This document shows, in pieces, positions 36,446 through 46,688 of a stretch of DNA of 64,000 bases. The stretch's first letter is position 1. Each line of letters begins with the position of its first letter. Origin of the DNA: Pseudomonas sp. R84 (GTDB lineage: Bacteria; Pseudomonadota; Gammaproteobacteria; Pseudomonadales; Pseudomonadaceae); contig NZ_CP019426.1 of assembly GCF_009834515.1 (NCBI RefSeq), forward strand, positions 6,217,501 through 6,281,500. Reading direction: 5' to 3'. The notes below the pieces were generated by a model. The model did no database searches. It was not told the DNA's origin and worked only from the letters and a program-made list of their open reading frames with translations. Both the position numbers and the translations under genes were made by a program.

Positions 36446-38230
36446 ATGTCCGTTCAACTTGCCACTCAGGACCGCTGGCTGGAACTCAACGAGGTGCTGC
36501 GTGAACTGGTCGCCCAAGGCTTTATTTGCCAGGACTCGGCGGAGCAGGCACTGAATGCCCGCCGCCGCCACGCCGCCCACGGCCAGATGCATCCGCTGGA
36601 GTTCATCGCCAGTCAGCAGCTCGACGACCTTAGCCGTCCAGGTAAACACCTCGACCTGGAAAGCCTGACCCTGTGGCTGGCGCAGCAGGCCGGCCAGCCG
36701 TATTTGCGCATCGACCCGCTGAAAATCAATGTCGCCGCGATCACGCCCTTGATGTCCTACGCCTTCGCACAACGGCACAAGATTCTCGCCGTGGCGGTCG
36801 ACCGCGATACCGTCACCGTGGCCAGCGCTCAGCCCTACGTCACCGGTTGGGAAGCTGACCTGACTCACGTACTCAAGCTGCCGATCAAACGCGTAGTAGC
36901 CAACCCGGCGGACATCCAGCGCTTCAGTGTCGAGTTTTTCCGCTTGGCGAAATCGGTCAGCGGCGCCAGCAATGCCGACACCCAGAGCGGCAACCTCGGC
37001 AATTTCGAACAACTGCTCAACCTCGGCGCCAGCGATCAGGAGCCGGACGCCAACGACGCGCACATCGTCAACATCGTCGACTGGCTGTTCCAGTACGCCT
37101 TCCAGCAACGCGCCAGTGATATCCACATCGAGCCACGGCGTGAACAAGGCACAGTGCGTTTTCGCATCGATGGCGTGCTGCACAATGTTTATCAATTCCC
37201 ACCGCAGGTGACCATGGCGATTGTCAGTCGCCTGAAGAGCCTCGGGCGGATGAACGTCGCCGAAAAGCGCAAACCCCAGGACGGCCGGGTCAAGACCAAG
37301 ACCCCGGACGGCGGTGAAGTCGAGCTGCGCCTTTCGACCCTGCCTACAGCGTTCGGCGAAAAAATGGTCATGCGGATTTTCGACCCGGAAGTGCTGCTCA
37401 AGGATTTCGACCAGTTGGGTTTCAGCGCCGATGACCTGCGCCGTTGGCAGGACATGACCCGCCAGCCCAACGGCATCATTCTGGTCACCGGGCCGACCGG
37501 TTCAGGCAAGACCACCACGCTGTACACCACGCTGAAAAAACTGGCGACGCCGGAAGTGAACCTCTGCACCATCGAAGACCCGATCGAAATGGTCGAGCCG
37601 GCGTTCAACCAGATGCAGGTGCAGCACAACATCGACCTGAGCTTCGCCGCCGGGGTGCGCGCACTGATGCGGCAAGACCCGGACATCATCATGATCGGCG
37701 AGATCCGTGACCTGGAAACCGCTGAAATGGCGATTCAGGCGGCGCTCACCGGGCACCTGGTGTTATCGACCCTGCACACCAACGACGCACCCAGCGCGAT
37801 CAGTCGTCTGCTCGAACTCGGCGTGCCGCACTACCTGATCAAAGCCACCGTGCTCGGGGTCATGGCCCAGCGTTTGGTGCGCACATTGTGTCCGCATTGC
37901 AAGGCGCCGCTGACGCTCGAAGAAGAAGACTGGCAAACCCTGACACGCCCGTGGCAGGCGCCGTTGCCGAGCAACGCGCAACGCGCCATTGGTTGCGTGG
38001 AATGCCGCGACACCGGCTATCGCGGACGCGCCGGGGTTTACGAAATCATGCAACTGAGCGACAGCCTCAAAGCCTTCATCACCCCGGATACCGATCTCAC
38101 CGCCATTCGGCGGCAGGCGTTCAAGGAAGGCATGCGCAGTTTGCGTTTGTCCGGAGCGCAGAAAGTCGCCGCAGGACTGACGACGGTTGAGGAAGTGCTG
38201 CGGGTTACGCCGCAGAGCGAGCAGAAATAA
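36446..38230 (+). CDS. GspE/PulE/PilB-type secretion ATPase, stand-alone
   Basis: 594 residues. An N-terminal MshEN-like region (about 1-180) is followed by the ATPase core: Walker A TGPTGSGKTTTLY near 348-356, the Asp box CTIEDPIEMVEPAFNQMQV, Walker B PDIIMIGEIRDLETAEMA, the His box TGHLVLSTLHTNDAPSA, and a zinc tetracysteine (CPHC near 481-484, CVEC near 517-520). Powers type II secretion or type IV pili in the family, but no pilin, GspF or secretin gene is nearby. AAAGGAAG precedes the ATG. Confidence 0.92.
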   Translation: MSVQLATQDRWLELNEVLRELVAQGFICQDSAEQALNARRRHAAHGQMHPLEFIASQQLDDLSRPGKHLDLESLTLWLAQQAGQPYLRIDPLKINVAAITPLMSYAFAQRHKILAVAVDRDTVTVASAQPYVTGWEADLTHVLKLPIKRVVANPADIQRFSVEFFRLAKSVSGASNADTQSGNLGNFEQLLNLGASDQEPDANDAHIVNIVDWLFQYAFQQRASDIHIEPRREQGTVRFRIDGVLHNVYQFPPQVTMAIVSRLKSLGRMNVAEKRKPQDGRVKTKTPDGGEVELRLSTLPTAFGEKMVMRIFDPEVLLKDFDQLGFSADDLRRWQDMTRQPNGIILVTGPTGSGKTTTLYTTLKKLATPEVNLCTIEDPIEMVEPAFNQMQVQHNIDLSFAAGVRALMRQDPDIIMIGEIRDLETAEMAIQAALTGHLVLSTLHTNDAPSAISRLLELGVPHYLIKATVLGVMAQRLVRTLCPHCKAPLTLEEEDWQTLTRPWQAPLPSNAQRAIGCVECRDTGYRGRAGVYEIMQLSDSLKAFITPDTDLTAIRRQAFKEGMRSLRLSGAQKVAAGLTTVEEVLRVTPQSEQK

Positions 38231-38299
38231 GCCGCCACGGAACCGGATCGGGGAAATGGCGATCCAACGCCGTAGTTAACCCCCAGGAGTCATCTCATC

Positions 38300-38617
38300 A
38301 TGCGTCTCAAACTTGCTGTTGCCACACTGGCCTTGCTGTCCCTTCCCGTTGGTTCGGCCATGGCGGACAGCTTTTGGCGTAACGTCATCTCGTCCGGTGC
38401 CACCACCGGTTCGACCTACCTGACCTTCAAGGATCACAAGCTGATCATCGCCGCTCAGGACGATGCCGGCAGTTTCGTTGCCAGTGACGGCGGCATTCGT
38501 GGTCCGTATCTGGAAGCCGCGATGCAAAAAGTCCGCGCCGACAATCCGGGCCTGCAGGCGACAGACATGGAACTGGCGAATGCGATTCTGGCGAAGAACG
38601 CCGTGGCTTCCGAGTAA
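38300..38617 (+). CDS. DUF2388 exported small protein
   Basis: 105 residues. The signal peptide is MRLKLAVATLALLSLPVGSAMA. The mature part matches DUF2388 as found across Pseudomonas: SFWRNVISSGATTGSTYLTF, AAQDDAGSFVASDGGIRGPY and a C-terminal helix ATDMELANAILAKNA. Function unknown; probably periplasmic. It has its own terminator. Confidence 0.88.
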   Translation: MRLKLAVATLALLSLPVGSAMADSFWRNVISSGATTGSTYLTFKDHKLIIAAQDDAGSFVASDGGIRGPYLEAAMQKVRADNPGLQATDMELANAILAKNAVASE

Positions 38618-38633
38618 GCCGTTCGCTAACAGA

Positions 38634-38663
38634 AATGCCGCTCATATGAGCGGCGTTTTTTTG
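38634..38663 (+). terminator. Terminator of the DUF2388 gene
   Basis: Stem GCCGCTCAT / ATGAGCGGC directly followed by seven T residues. Confidence 0.92.
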
Positions 38664-38689
38664 CCTGGATTTCAGGATCACCACAATCC

Positions 38690-38786
38690 CTTGTAGGAGT
38701 GAGCCTGCTCGCGATAGCGGTGTGTCAGGCAAATTCTCAGGTGACTGATTCACCGCTTTCGCGAGCAGGCTCGCTCCCACAGGGGA
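38690..38786. repeat. REPIN with mixed arms
   Basis: The left arm TGTAGGAGTGAGCCTGCTCG differs from the right arm CGAGCAGGCTCGCTCCCACA at several bases, so it looks like a hybrid of the two arm types seen at 10762 and 41773. Confidence 0.82.
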
Positions 38787-38805
38787 AGGTGTGCTTGCCG
38801 GGAAA

Positions 38806-41679
38806 TCAGCGGTAATCATCCACCGGGACACAGGCGCAGAACAGGTTTCGATCGCCGTAAACATTGTCGACCCGGTTCACCGCCGGCCAATACTTGTGCG
38901 CCTTGGTGTGCGCATCCGGGGTAATTCCTTGCTCGATGCTGTACGGCCGCTCCCAAATCCCGGTGACATCCGCCAGGGTATGCGGCGCCCGTTTCAGCGG
39001 GTTGTCCTCGGCCGGCCAGTTGCCGTTCTGCACTTCGGTAATTTCTGCGCGAATGCTCAACATTGCACCGATAAACCGATCCAGTTCAGCCTTGGACTCA
39101 CTCTCGGTCGGCTCGACCATCAAGGTGCCGGGCACGGGGAACGACATGGTCGGCGCGTGAAAGCCGTAATCCATCAGGCGCTTGGCGACGTCTTCCTCAC
39201 TGATGCCGGTCTGCGCCTTCAACGGTCGCAGATCGAGAATGCATTCGTGGGCTACGCGCCCGTTGCGCCCGGTGTACAGCACCGGGAACGCGCCAGATAA
39301 ATGCTGCGCCAGGTAATTCGCCGTCAGGATCGCCACTTCACTGGCATCGGCCAACTGCGGCCCCATCATGGCGATGTACATCCAGCTGATCGGCAAAATG
39401 CTCGCGCTGCCCCATGGCGCCGCGCTGACGGCGCCGTTCTGCGCCAGCGGCCCGTCAATCGGCACTACCGGGTGATTAGCGACAAACGGTGCCAGATGCG
39501 CGCGAATACCGATCGGCCCCATGCCCGGGCCGCCACCGCCGTGGGGGATGCAGAAGGTCTTGTGCAAATTCATGTGCGACACATCGGCGCCGATGTCGGC
39601 CGGCCGCGCCAACCCGACCTGCGCATTGAGGTTGGCGCCGTCCATGTACACCTGGCCGCCGTGTTTGTGGATAACTTCGCAGATCTCGCTGATGCCCTCT
39701 TCGTACACACCGTGAGTCGACGGATAGGTTGCCATCAGGCACGACAATTTATCCCCAGCCTCGGCGGCTTTCGACTTCAAATCTTCCAGATCGACGTTGC
39801 CCGCCTCGTCGCATTCGACGATCACCACGCGCATTCCAGCCATCTGCGCCGACGCCGGGTTGGTGCCATGGGCCGAGGAGGGAATCAGGCAGATTTCCCG
39901 CGCACCCTGCTGCCGGCTCTTGTGATACTTACGGATCGCCAGCAGCCCGGCGTATTCGCCCTGGGCGCCGGAGTTGGGCTGCATGCAGATCGCATCAAAC
40001 CCGGTGATTGCGCACAGCCAGCGTTCCAGTTCTTCGATCATCAAGGTGTAACCGACCGCCTGCTCGCGGGGCACGAACGGATGCAGGTTGGCGAATTGCG
40101 GCCAGGTGATCGGGATCATTTCGCTGGTGGCGTTGAGTTTCATAGTGCAGGAGCCCAGCGGGATCATCGATTGGTTGAGCGCCAGATCCTTGTTCTCCAG
40201 TTGTTTGAGATAACGCAGCATCTCGGTTTCGCTGTGGTGAGCGTTGAACACCGGGTGGCGCAGGTACGGGGTTTTGCGCTGAAGGTTGTCGGGGATGCCC
40301 GAACTCAGGGCTTCAGCGTCAAGTTCATCGACGTTCAACCCATGATCGGCACCCAGCAATACATCGAACAGCTTGGCCACCGTGCTTTCATTGGTTGTCT
40401 CATCAAGACTCAGTCCCACACGGCCGCGACCAAGAATTCGCAGGTTGATCTGCGCAGCCTGAGCGCTTTCGATAATCGCGGTTTGCGCACCGCCGACGTC
40501 CAGCGTCAGCGTGTCGAAGAACTGCGCATTGACCCGACTGATGCCTTTGCGCTCAAGCCCGGCCGCCAGAATGCAGGTCAACCGATGCGTGCGCTGGGCG
40601 ATGCGTTTCAAACCTTCCGGGCCGTGATACACCGCGTAGAAACTGGCGATGTTGGCCAACAGTACCTGCGCGGTGCAGATGTTCGAATTGGCCTTCTCAC
40701 GGCGGATATGTTGTTCGCGGGTTTGCAGGGCCATGCGCAGCGCGACGTTGCCCCGGGCATCTTTCGACACACCGATGATCCGCCCCGGAATCGCCCGTTT
40801 GTATTCCTCGCGACTGGCAAAAAATGCGGCATGCGGGCCGCCGTAACCCATCGGCACGCCGAAGCGCTGGGACGAGCCGAACACCACATCGGCACCCAGT
40901 TCACCCGGTGGCGTCAGCAACAGCAAACTCAACAAATCGGTAGCGACACAGGCCAGCGCCTGCTGCGCATGCAAGTGATCGATCAGCGGACGCAGATCGC
41001 GAACCTCGCCATGGGTGTCCGGATACTGCAGCAGCGCGCCAAACACCTGGTGCTGATTCAAGTTATCCACAGCGTCGATTATCAGCTCGAAGCCAAAGCC
41101 TTCAGCGCGGGTTTCCACAACGGAAATAGTCTGTGGATGGCAATTCTCATCGACGAAAAACAGATTGCTCTTCGACTTGGCGACCCGTTTGGCCAAAGCC
41201 ATGGCCTCGGCAGCCGCAGTAGCCTCATCGAGCAGAGACGCGTTGGCGAGCTCCAGACCGGTGAGATCGATAGTCAGTTGCTGGAAGTTTAGCAGTGCTT
41301 CGAGCCGACCTTGAGCGATCTCCGGTTGATACGGCGTGTACGCGGTGTACCAGCCGGGATTTTCCAGGACGTTGCGCAGGATGACGGTCGGCGTGAGCGT
41401 GCCGTGATAGCCCATGCCGATCAGGCTGGTCCAGACCTGATTCTGCTCGGCGTAACTGCGCAGTTTGGCCAGCGCGGCTTGTTCATCCAGCGCCGCTGGC
41501 AGGTCGAGCGCGCGATTGAAGCGAATGCCTGGCGGCACCGTTTGCTCGATCAGTTCGATTCGACTACCGAGGCCGAGGCTGTCGAGCATCGCCTGCTGTT
41601 CGGCGGCGTCGGGACCGAGGTGGCGGCGCAGGAAGGCATCGGGGTCGCGTAACTGGCTCAGGGACGGCAACTGGGACAT
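38806..41679 (-). CDS. gcvP: Glycine dehydrogenase (decarboxylating) GcvP
   Basis: 957 residues, P-protein of the glycine cleavage system. Decarboxylates glycine on PLP and passes the aminomethyl group to GcvH. The PLP lysine is in [15 protein letters not shown] near residue 704, and PGMGPIG follows. The N-terminal half has [20 protein letters not shown] and [19 protein letters not shown]. Normal full length. Last gene of gcvT-gcvH-gcvP, but separated from gcvH by 252 bases holding a REPIN and a terminator. Confidence 0.97.
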   Translation of the reverse strand: MSQLPSLSQLRDPDAFLRRHLGPDAAEQQAMLDSLGLGSRIELIEQTVPPGIRFNRALDLPAALDEQAALAKLRSYAEQNQVWTSLIGMGYHGTLTPTVILRNVLENPGWYTAYTPYQPEIAQGRLEALLNFQQLTIDLTGLELANASLLDEATAAAEAMALAKRVAKSKSNLFFVDENCHPQTISVVETRAEGFGFELIIDAVDNLNQHQVFGALLQYPDTHGEVRDLRPLIDHLHAQQALACVATDLLSLLLLTPPGELGADVVFGSSQRFGVPMGYGGPHAAFFASREEYKRAIPGRIIGVSKDARGNVALRMALQTREQHIRREKANSNICTAQVLLANIASFYAVYHGPEGLKRIAQRTHRLTCILAAGLERKGISRVNAQFFDTLTLDVGGAQTAIIESAQAAQINLRILGRGRVGLSLDETTNESTVAKLFDVLLGADHGLNVDELDAEALSSGIPDNLQRKTPYLRHPVFNAHHSETEMLRYLKQLENKDLALNQSMIPLGSCTMKLNATSEMIPITWPQFANLHPFVPREQAVGYTLMIEELERWLCAITGFDAICMQPNSGAQGEYAGLLAIRKYHKSRQQGAREICLIPSSAHGTNPASAQMAGMRVVIVECDEAGNVDLEDLKSKAAEAGDKLSCLMATYPSTHGVYEEGISEICEVIHKHGGQVYMDGANLNAQVGLARPADIGADVSHMNLHKTFCIPHGGGGPGMGPIGIRAHLAPFVANHPVVPIDGPLAQNGAVSAAPWGSASILPISWMYIAMMGPQLADASEVAILTANYLAQHLSGAFPVLYTGRNGRVAHECILDLRPLKAQTGISEEDVAKRLMDYGFHAPTMSFPVPGTLMVEPTESESKAELDRFIGAMLSIRAEITEVQNGNWPAEDNPLKRAPHTLADVTGIWERPYSIEQGITPDAHTKAHKYWPAVNRVDNVYGDRNLFCACVPVDDYR

Positions 41680-41772
41680 GACGGGCTCTCTCTTGGCTGG
41701 CGCTCGGCGTCAATGCAACACGGTCAAACCAGCATAGCAGCCCACATCGCCACCAATTTTCAGAGCCCCCCC

Positions 41773-41878
41773 TTTCCCCTTGTGGGAGCGAGCCTGCTCG
41801 CGAAGGCGGTGTGTCAGTCAATTCAAATGTTTCTGACAAACCGCATTCGCGAGCAGGCTCGCTCCCACAAGGGGAAAT
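41773..41878. repeat. REPIN between gcvH and gcvP
   Basis: Long arms TTTCCCCTTGTGGGAGCGAG and CTCGCTCCCACAAGGGGAAA, with GGCGGTGTGTCAG / CTGACAAACCGC inside. Confidence 0.87.
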
Positions 41879-41888
41879 CATCGCCCAC

Positions 41889-41916
41889 AAAAAAGCCCCG
41901 ACGGGTCGGGGCTTTG
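41889..41916 (-). terminator. Terminator after gcvH
   Basis: Stem AAAGCCCCGAC / GTCGGGGCTTT; on the minus strand it is followed by a run of T. It should limit read-through from gcvTH into gcvP. Confidence 0.88.
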
Positions 41917-41931
41917 GGTATTGCTTAGCGC

Positions 41932-42315
41932 TTACTCGCCAATGGCAGCCCTATAAGCGGCAGCATCCAGCAGCTTGTCCAGCTCGGCCTTGTCGCTTGG
42001 CTTGAGCTTGAAGATCCACGCACCGTACGGGTCGGAGTTCAACAGCTCTGGCGAACCGCCCAGCTCTTCATTGATCGCGATGACTTCACCGCTGACCGGC
42101 GAATAGATGTCGGAAGCGGCTTTCACCGACTCGACCACACCGGCCTGATCTTGCGCAGCGAACACCTTGCCCAATTCGGTCAGCTCGACGAACACCACAT
42201 CGCCCAGCGCTTCCTGCGCGTGATCGCTGATGCCCACGGTGACGGTTCCATCGGCTTCCAGACGTGCCCATTCGTGACTTTCGGCAAAACGCAGTTCGGC
42301 AGGGATATCGCTCAT
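41932..42315 (-). CDS. gcvH: Glycine cleavage system H protein GcvH
   Basis: 127 residues, lipoyl carrier. The lipoyl lysine is K65 in [15 protein letters not shown]. The N terminus [20 protein letters not shown] and the end [17 protein letters not shown] are typical. ATG at 42315 has GAGGACACCGAAG upstream; the longer frame covers the gap to gcvT and is rejected. Lies 47 bases after gcvT. Confidence 0.96.
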   Translation of the reverse strand: MSDIPAELRFAESHEWARLEADGTVTVGISDHAQEALGDVVFVELTELGKVFAAQDQAGVVESVKAASDIYSPVSGEVIAINEELGGSPELLNSDPYGAWIFKLKPSDKAELDKLLDAAAYRAAIGE

Positions 42316-42362
42316 CTTCGGTGTCCTCGAGAAATTGTCAGCGGTCTGCCCGCCGGAAAAGG

Positions 42363-43445
42363 TTAGATCAAAGTTTTGCCATGGCGTACGAAGGTCGGTT
42401 TGACCACCCGTACCGGGTACCACTTGCCGCGGATTTCCACTTCGGCGCGGTCGGCGGTTGCCATCGGAACACGCGCCAGGGCAATCGATTTGCTCAGCGT
42501 AGGAGAGAAACTACCACTGGTGATCTCCCCTTCGCCAACATCGGCGATGCGAACCACCTGATGGGCACGCAAAACACCGCGCTCTTCCAGCACCAGACCG
42601 ACCAGTTTGTGCGCAACACCAGCGGCTTTTTCCGCCTCCAGAGCGGCGCGGCCAATGAACTGGCGCGTGGCGGGTTCCCAGGCAATGCTCCAGGCCATGT
42701 TCGAAGCCAATGGCGAAACGTCCTGATGAATGTCCTGACCGTAGAGGTTCATACCGGCTTCGACACGCAGGGTGTCGCGGGCACCGAGGCCGATCGGGGA
42801 AATGCCGGCACCAACCAGATCGTTGAAAAAACCCGGCGCCTGACTGGCCGGCAGGCAGATTTCCAGGCCATCCTCACCGGTATAACCGGTACGGGCGATG
42901 AACCAGTCACCGTCGGTATAGCCTTCAAAGGGTTTGAGGTGCTGGATCAGCGTGGCGCGGGACTGGGTGACGAGTTCGGCAATCTTGTGCCGGGCCTGCG
43001 GGCCTTGAATGGCGAGCATCGCCAGTTCGGAGCGCTCGTGCAGTTGCACGTCGTACTTGCCGAGCTGCGCGTTCATCCAGGCCAGATCCTGATCGCGGGT
43101 AGAGGCGTTGAACACCAGGCGATAACAGTCATCGAGACGATAGACAATCATGTCATCGACGATGCCGCCACGCTCGTTGAGCATGGTGCTGTACAAGGCA
43201 CGGCCGGGGCGGTGCAGGCGATCGACGTCATTGGCCAGCAAATGCTGCAGCCAGGCCTTGGCCTGGGGGCCGGTGACATCGATCACGGTCATGTGGGATA
43301 CATCGAACACCCCGCAATCGCGGCGCACTTCGTGGTGCTCCTCGACCTGCGAGCCGTAATGCAGTGGCATGTCCCAACCGCCAAAATCGACCATCTTCGC
43401 GCCGAGGGCGAGATGCAGGTCATACAGAGGCGTACGCTGTCCCAT
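42363..43445 (-). CDS. gcvT: Aminomethyltransferase GcvT (T protein)
   Basis: 360 residues. Transfers the methylene from lipoyl-GcvH to tetrahydrofolate. Visible are [36 protein letters not shown] and [26 protein letters not shown] precedes the ATG. First gene of the operon. No glycine riboswitch pattern could be recognised in the 156 upstream bases. Confidence 0.96.
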   Translation of the reverse strand: MGQRTPLYDLHLALGAKMVDFGGWDMPLHYGSQVEEHHEVRRDCGVFDVSHMTVIDVTGPQAKAWLQHLLANDVDRLHRPGRALYSTMLNERGGIVDDMIVYRLDDCYRLVFNASTRDQDLAWMNAQLGKYDVQLHERSELAMLAIQGPQARHKIAELVTQSRATLIQHLKPFEGYTDGDWFIARTGYTGEDGLEICLPASQAPGFFNDLVGAGISPIGLGARDTLRVEAGMNLYGQDIHQDVSPLASNMAWSIAWEPATRQFIGRAALEAEKAAGVAHKLVGLVLEERGVLRAHQVVRIADVGEGEITSGSFSPTLSKSIALARVPMATADRAEVEIRGKWYPVRVVKPTFVRHGKTLI

Positions 43446-43601
43446 GGGTTTCTCCTTCCGGGCGTGGCGAAGGTGCGGACAGTCGCTGCACAGCGTGAAA
43501 GCCTTGTAATAGAAGGCTTTCAGCCAATTTCAGCGAAAAGATCTGTCAGACGAACCGCACCGAATGCCGCGCATTGTAGCCGCATGATTCAGGACTCACT
43601 A

Positions 43602-45218
43602 CTAAGTGTTTCGATGGGCGGAGCGGCGAATCAGGCCGATGACCGGTAACAATCCAACCAGAACCAGGGTCAGCGCCGGCAAAGAAGCCCGCGCCCATTC
43701 GCCTTCGCTGGTCATTTCAAAGATGCGTACAGCCAGCGTGTCCCAGCCAAACGGGCGCATCAGCAGGGTCGCGGGCATTTCCTTGAGCACATCGACGAAC
43801 ACCAGCAACGCCGCGCTCAGCGTGCCGGGCAGCAACAGCGGCAGATACACTTTGAAAAACAGTCGCGGCCCACTGACACCGAGGCTACGTGCCGCTTCGG
43901 GCAAAGACGGCCGTATACGCGCCAGACTGTTTTCCAGCGGGCCGTAGGCGACCGCGATAAAGCGCACCAGATACGCCGTCAACAATGCTGCGAGACTGCC
44001 GAGCAGCAACGGTTTGCCCGCGCCGCCGAGCCAACCGGAGAGCGGAATGACCAGTTCGCGATCCAGATAACTGAACGCGAGCATGATCGACACCGCCAGC
44101 ACCGAACCCGGCAAGGCGTAACCGAGATTAGCCAGACCGACCCCGGAGTTGATCGCCGGTGTCGGTGCTAACCGGCGGGCGAAGGCCAGTAACAACGCAA
44201 CGCTGACGGTGATCAGCGCCGCCATGCCACCTAAATAGAGGGTGTGCAGAATCAACCCGGCGTAGCGTTCATCAAGATCGAAACGCCCGCGCTGCCAGAA
44301 CCAGACGATCAGTTGCAGCATCGGAATGACGAAGGCGCAGGCGAACACCAGGCCACACCAGCTCATCGCCGCGAAGGCCTTTAACCCTCGCAAGTGATAC
44401 AGCGCCTTCACCCGTGGCCGCTCGTTGCTCGCCCGATTGGCGCCACGCGCACGACGCTCGCCATACAGCACCAGCATCACCACCAGCAGCAACAGACTCG
44501 CCAGTTGTGCCGCGCTCGGCAGGCTGAAAAAGCCGTACCAGGTCTTGTAGATGGCCGTGGTGAAGGTGTCGAAGTTGAACACCGACACTGCGCCGAAATC
44601 AGCGAGGGTTTCCATCAGCGCCAGCGCTACGCCGGCGCCAATCGCAGGACGCGCCATTGGCAGCGCCACTCGCCAGAAAGCTTGCCACGGCGACTGACCG
44701 AGTACTCGCGCGGCTTCCATCAGGCCTTTGCCCTGCGCGAGAAACGCGGTGCGCGCCAGCAGGTAAACGTAGGGATAGAAGACCAGCACCAGCACGATGA
44801 TCACCCCGCCGGTGGAGCGCACGCGTGGCAGGCGCAGGCCTGTGCCGAACCATTCACGCAGCAGTGTTTGCACAGGACCGGCGAAGTCGAGCAGGCCGAC
44901 GAAGACGAAGGCCAGTACGTACGCGGGGATGGCGAACGGCAGCATCAGCGCCCAGTCGAGCCAGCGTCGACCGGGGAATTCGCAGAGGCTGGTGAGCCAA
45001 GCCAGGCTGACACCGAGCAGGGTCACGCCGACACCAACGCCGACGACCAGCGTCAGAGTGTTACCGAGCAGGCGTGGCATCTGGGTTTCCCACAGGTGCG
45101 ACCAGATTTGCTGATCGATGGTCTGCCAGGAGAGCAGCAGAACGCTCAGGGGCAACAGCACCAGCGCGGCGATAGCGAAGACGATGGGGTACCAGCGGCG
45201 TTGGGCGGGGTGGGCCAC
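43602..45218 (-). CDS. Iron(III) ABC transporter permease (FbpB/AfuB type)
   Basis: 538 residues with about 12 membrane helices: two fused permease domains, as in FbpB/HitB. EAA-type loops are seen in LMEAARVLGQSPWQAFWRVAL and LPEAARSLGVSGPRLFFKVY. Works with the binding protein upstream at 45464. No ATP-binding gene follows. The 245-bp gap to the binding-protein gene contains MITE-like copy C. Confidence 0.92.
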   Translation of the reverse strand: MAHPAQRRWYPIVFAIAALVLLPLSVLLLSWQTIDQQIWSHLWETQMPRLLGNTLTLVVGVGVGVTLLGVSLAWLTSLCEFPGRRWLDWALMLPFAIPAYVLAFVFVGLLDFAGPVQTLLREWFGTGLRLPRVRSTGGVIIVLVLVFYPYVYLLARTAFLAQGKGLMEAARVLGQSPWQAFWRVALPMARPAIGAGVALALMETLADFGAVSVFNFDTFTTAIYKTWYGFFSLPSAAQLASLLLLVVMLVLYGERRARGANRASNERPRVKALYHLRGLKAFAAMSWCGLVFACAFVIPMLQLIVWFWQRGRFDLDERYAGLILHTLYLGGMAALITVSVALLLAFARRLAPTPAINSGVGLANLGYALPGSVLAVSIMLAFSYLDRELVIPLSGWLGGAGKPLLLGSLAALLTAYLVRFIAVAYGPLENSLARIRPSLPEAARSLGVSGPRLFFKVYLPLLLPGTLSAALLVFVDVLKEMPATLLMRPFGWDTLAVRIFEMTSEGEWARASLPALTLVLVGLLPVIGLIRRSAHRNT

Positions 45219-45278
45219 TTTTGGGTCTCTGGGGGATTGGGGTGTTCTTGGTTTGGGTGTTTCAGGTTGAGATTGTTG

Positions 45279-45427
45279 CCCTCACCCTAGCCCTCTCCCA
45301 GAGGGAGAGGGGACTGACCGAGGTGCTTATGCAAGCTACATCGACCTGAAACATCGAGTCGAACTCAGGATTTGAATCCAACTCAGATCGGCTCCCTCTC
45401 CCTCCGGGAGAGGGCTGGGGTGAGGGG
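45279..45427. repeat. MITE-like element, copy C
   Basis: 149-bp copy. Ends CCCTCACCCTAGCCCTCTCC and GGGCTGGGGTGAGGGG with inner hairpins intact; the core is shorter and more diverged than in copies A and B but keeps CATCGACCTGAAAC and CAGATCGGCTCCCTC. It sits inside the iron-transport pair. Confidence 0.78.
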
Positions 45428-45463
45428 CTGGATCTTGAAGCAGACAAATTTATCGAAAAAGCC

Positions 45464-46468
45464 TCAATTCCAACCCGCCCGATCCATCATCCGGATCGCC
45501 TCAGCCTGACGCTTGCCCGCCACTTCCACCGGCAAAGTATCGGCAATGAACTTGCCCCACGCCGCCACTTCTTCCGAAGGTGCCACCGCCGGGTTGGCCG
45601 GGAACTCTTGGTTCACGTCAGCAAAGATCTTCTGCGCCTCAGGCGTGGTCATCCACTCGACCAAAGCCTTGGCCGCTTCCGGGTGCGGCGCATGCTTGGT
45701 CAGGCCAATGCCCGACAGGTTCACGTGCACGCCACGATCGGCCTGGTTCGGCCAGAACAATTTCACCGGCAGCTCCGGCTTCTGCTTGTGCAGGCGACCG
45801 TAGTAGTAAGTGTTGACGATGCCGACGTCGCACTGACCGGCGTTGATCGCTTCGAGCACCGCAACGTCGTCAGAGAATACGTCAGTGGACAGGTTGTTCA
45901 CCCAGCCCTTGAGGATCTTCTCGGTCTTCTCGGCACCATGGACTTCGATCATGGTCGCGGTCAGCGACTGGTTGTAGACCTTCTTCGCCGTACGCAGACA
46001 CAGGCGCCCTTCCCAATTCTTGTCAGCCAGTGCTTCGTAGGTGGTCAGTTCGCCCGGTTTCACCCGTTCGGTGGAGTAGGCGATGGTCCGCGCACGCAGG
46101 CTCAGGCCAGTCCAGGCATGGCTGGACGAGCGATATTGCAGCGGGATGTTGGCGTCGATGGTTTTCGAAGTGAACGGCTGCAGGATGCCCATCTGCTCGG
46201 CTTGCCAGAGGTTGCCGGCATCGACGGTCAGCAGCAGGTCGGCGGTAGCATTTTCACCCTCGGCCTTGATGCGCTGCATCAGCGGCGCTTCCTTGTCGGT
46301 GATGAACTTGATCCTCACCCCGGTCTTGGCGGTGTAGGCATCGAAGACCGGTTTGATCAGTTCATCGATGCGCGACGAGTAAACCACCACCTCATCAGCG
46401 GCCTGGGCCGTGGTGCTACCGATCAGGGTCAGGGCCAGTGCGGTCAGAAGACGCTTGGGTGCCAACAT
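45464..46468 (-). CDS. Periplasmic ferric-iron-binding protein (FbpA/HitA type)
   Basis: 334 residues. The signal peptide ends TTAQAADE. Ferric-binding features: [19 protein letters not shown], the domain signature [16 protein letters not shown], and the tandem iron-ligand tyrosines in [10 protein letters not shown] (residues 221-223). Delivers Fe3+ to the downstream permease. A Fur-like AT-rich sequence lies just upstream, so iron repression is likely. Confidence 0.93.
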   Translation of the reverse strand: MLAPKRLLTALALTLIGSTTAQAADEVVVYSSRIDELIKPVFDAYTAKTGVRIKFITDKEAPLMQRIKAEGENATADLLLTVDAGNLWQAEQMGILQPFTSKTIDANIPLQYRSSSHAWTGLSLRARTIAYSTERVKPGELTTYEALADKNWEGRLCLRTAKKVYNQSLTATMIEVHGAEKTEKILKGWVNNLSTDVFSDDVAVLEAINAGQCDVGIVNTYYYGRLHKQKPELPVKLFWPNQADRGVHVNLSGIGLTKHAPHPEAAKALVEWMTTPEAQKIFADVNQEFPANPAVAPSEEVAAWGKFIADTLPVEVAGKRQAEAIRMMDRAGWN

Positions 46469-46500
46469 GGGAGCGGTCTCTCGGTCGGGAAATGTGGGCC

Positions 46501-46522
46501 AAATGATAAGGACTCACATTTA
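46501..46522. promoter_or_regulatory. Possible Fur box upstream of the iron-binding protein gene
   Basis: AAATGATAAGGACTCACATT resembles the 19-bp Fur consensus (GATAATGATAATCATTATC) in its left half, with an imperfect right half, 33-54 bases before the start codon. Weak match; location supports it. Confidence 0.4.
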
Positions 46523-46596
46523 CCACCTCAATCGAACTCTTTTTGAAGGAGTTACCAGATGTTGCACAGGCTGAATGTTGCGGTGACTGGACTGAC

Positions 46597-46670
46597 GCTT
46601 CGCGAGCAGGCTCGCGCCTACACTGGAATGCATTTCAACTGTGGGAGCGAGCCTGCTCGCGAAGAGGCCA
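46597..46670. repeat. REPIN
   Basis: Left arm CTTCGCGAGCAGGCTCGCGC and right arm GTGGGAGCGAGCCTGCTCGC around TGGAATGCATTTCAAC. It lies between ubiI and the iron-binding protein gene. Confidence 0.83.
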
Positions 46671-46688
46671 TCAGCCTCAATGGAGATG

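Noticed and set aside
39301..41292. Long plus-strand open frame of 663 codons inside gcvP
   Set aside because: It is exactly antisense to a well-conserved glycine dehydrogenase; high-GC third positions keep the opposite strand open. It shows no family motifs.
43446..43601. Possible glycine riboswitch before gcvT
   Set aside because: Neither the paired aptamer pattern nor a regulatory terminator could be recognised in the 156 bases.
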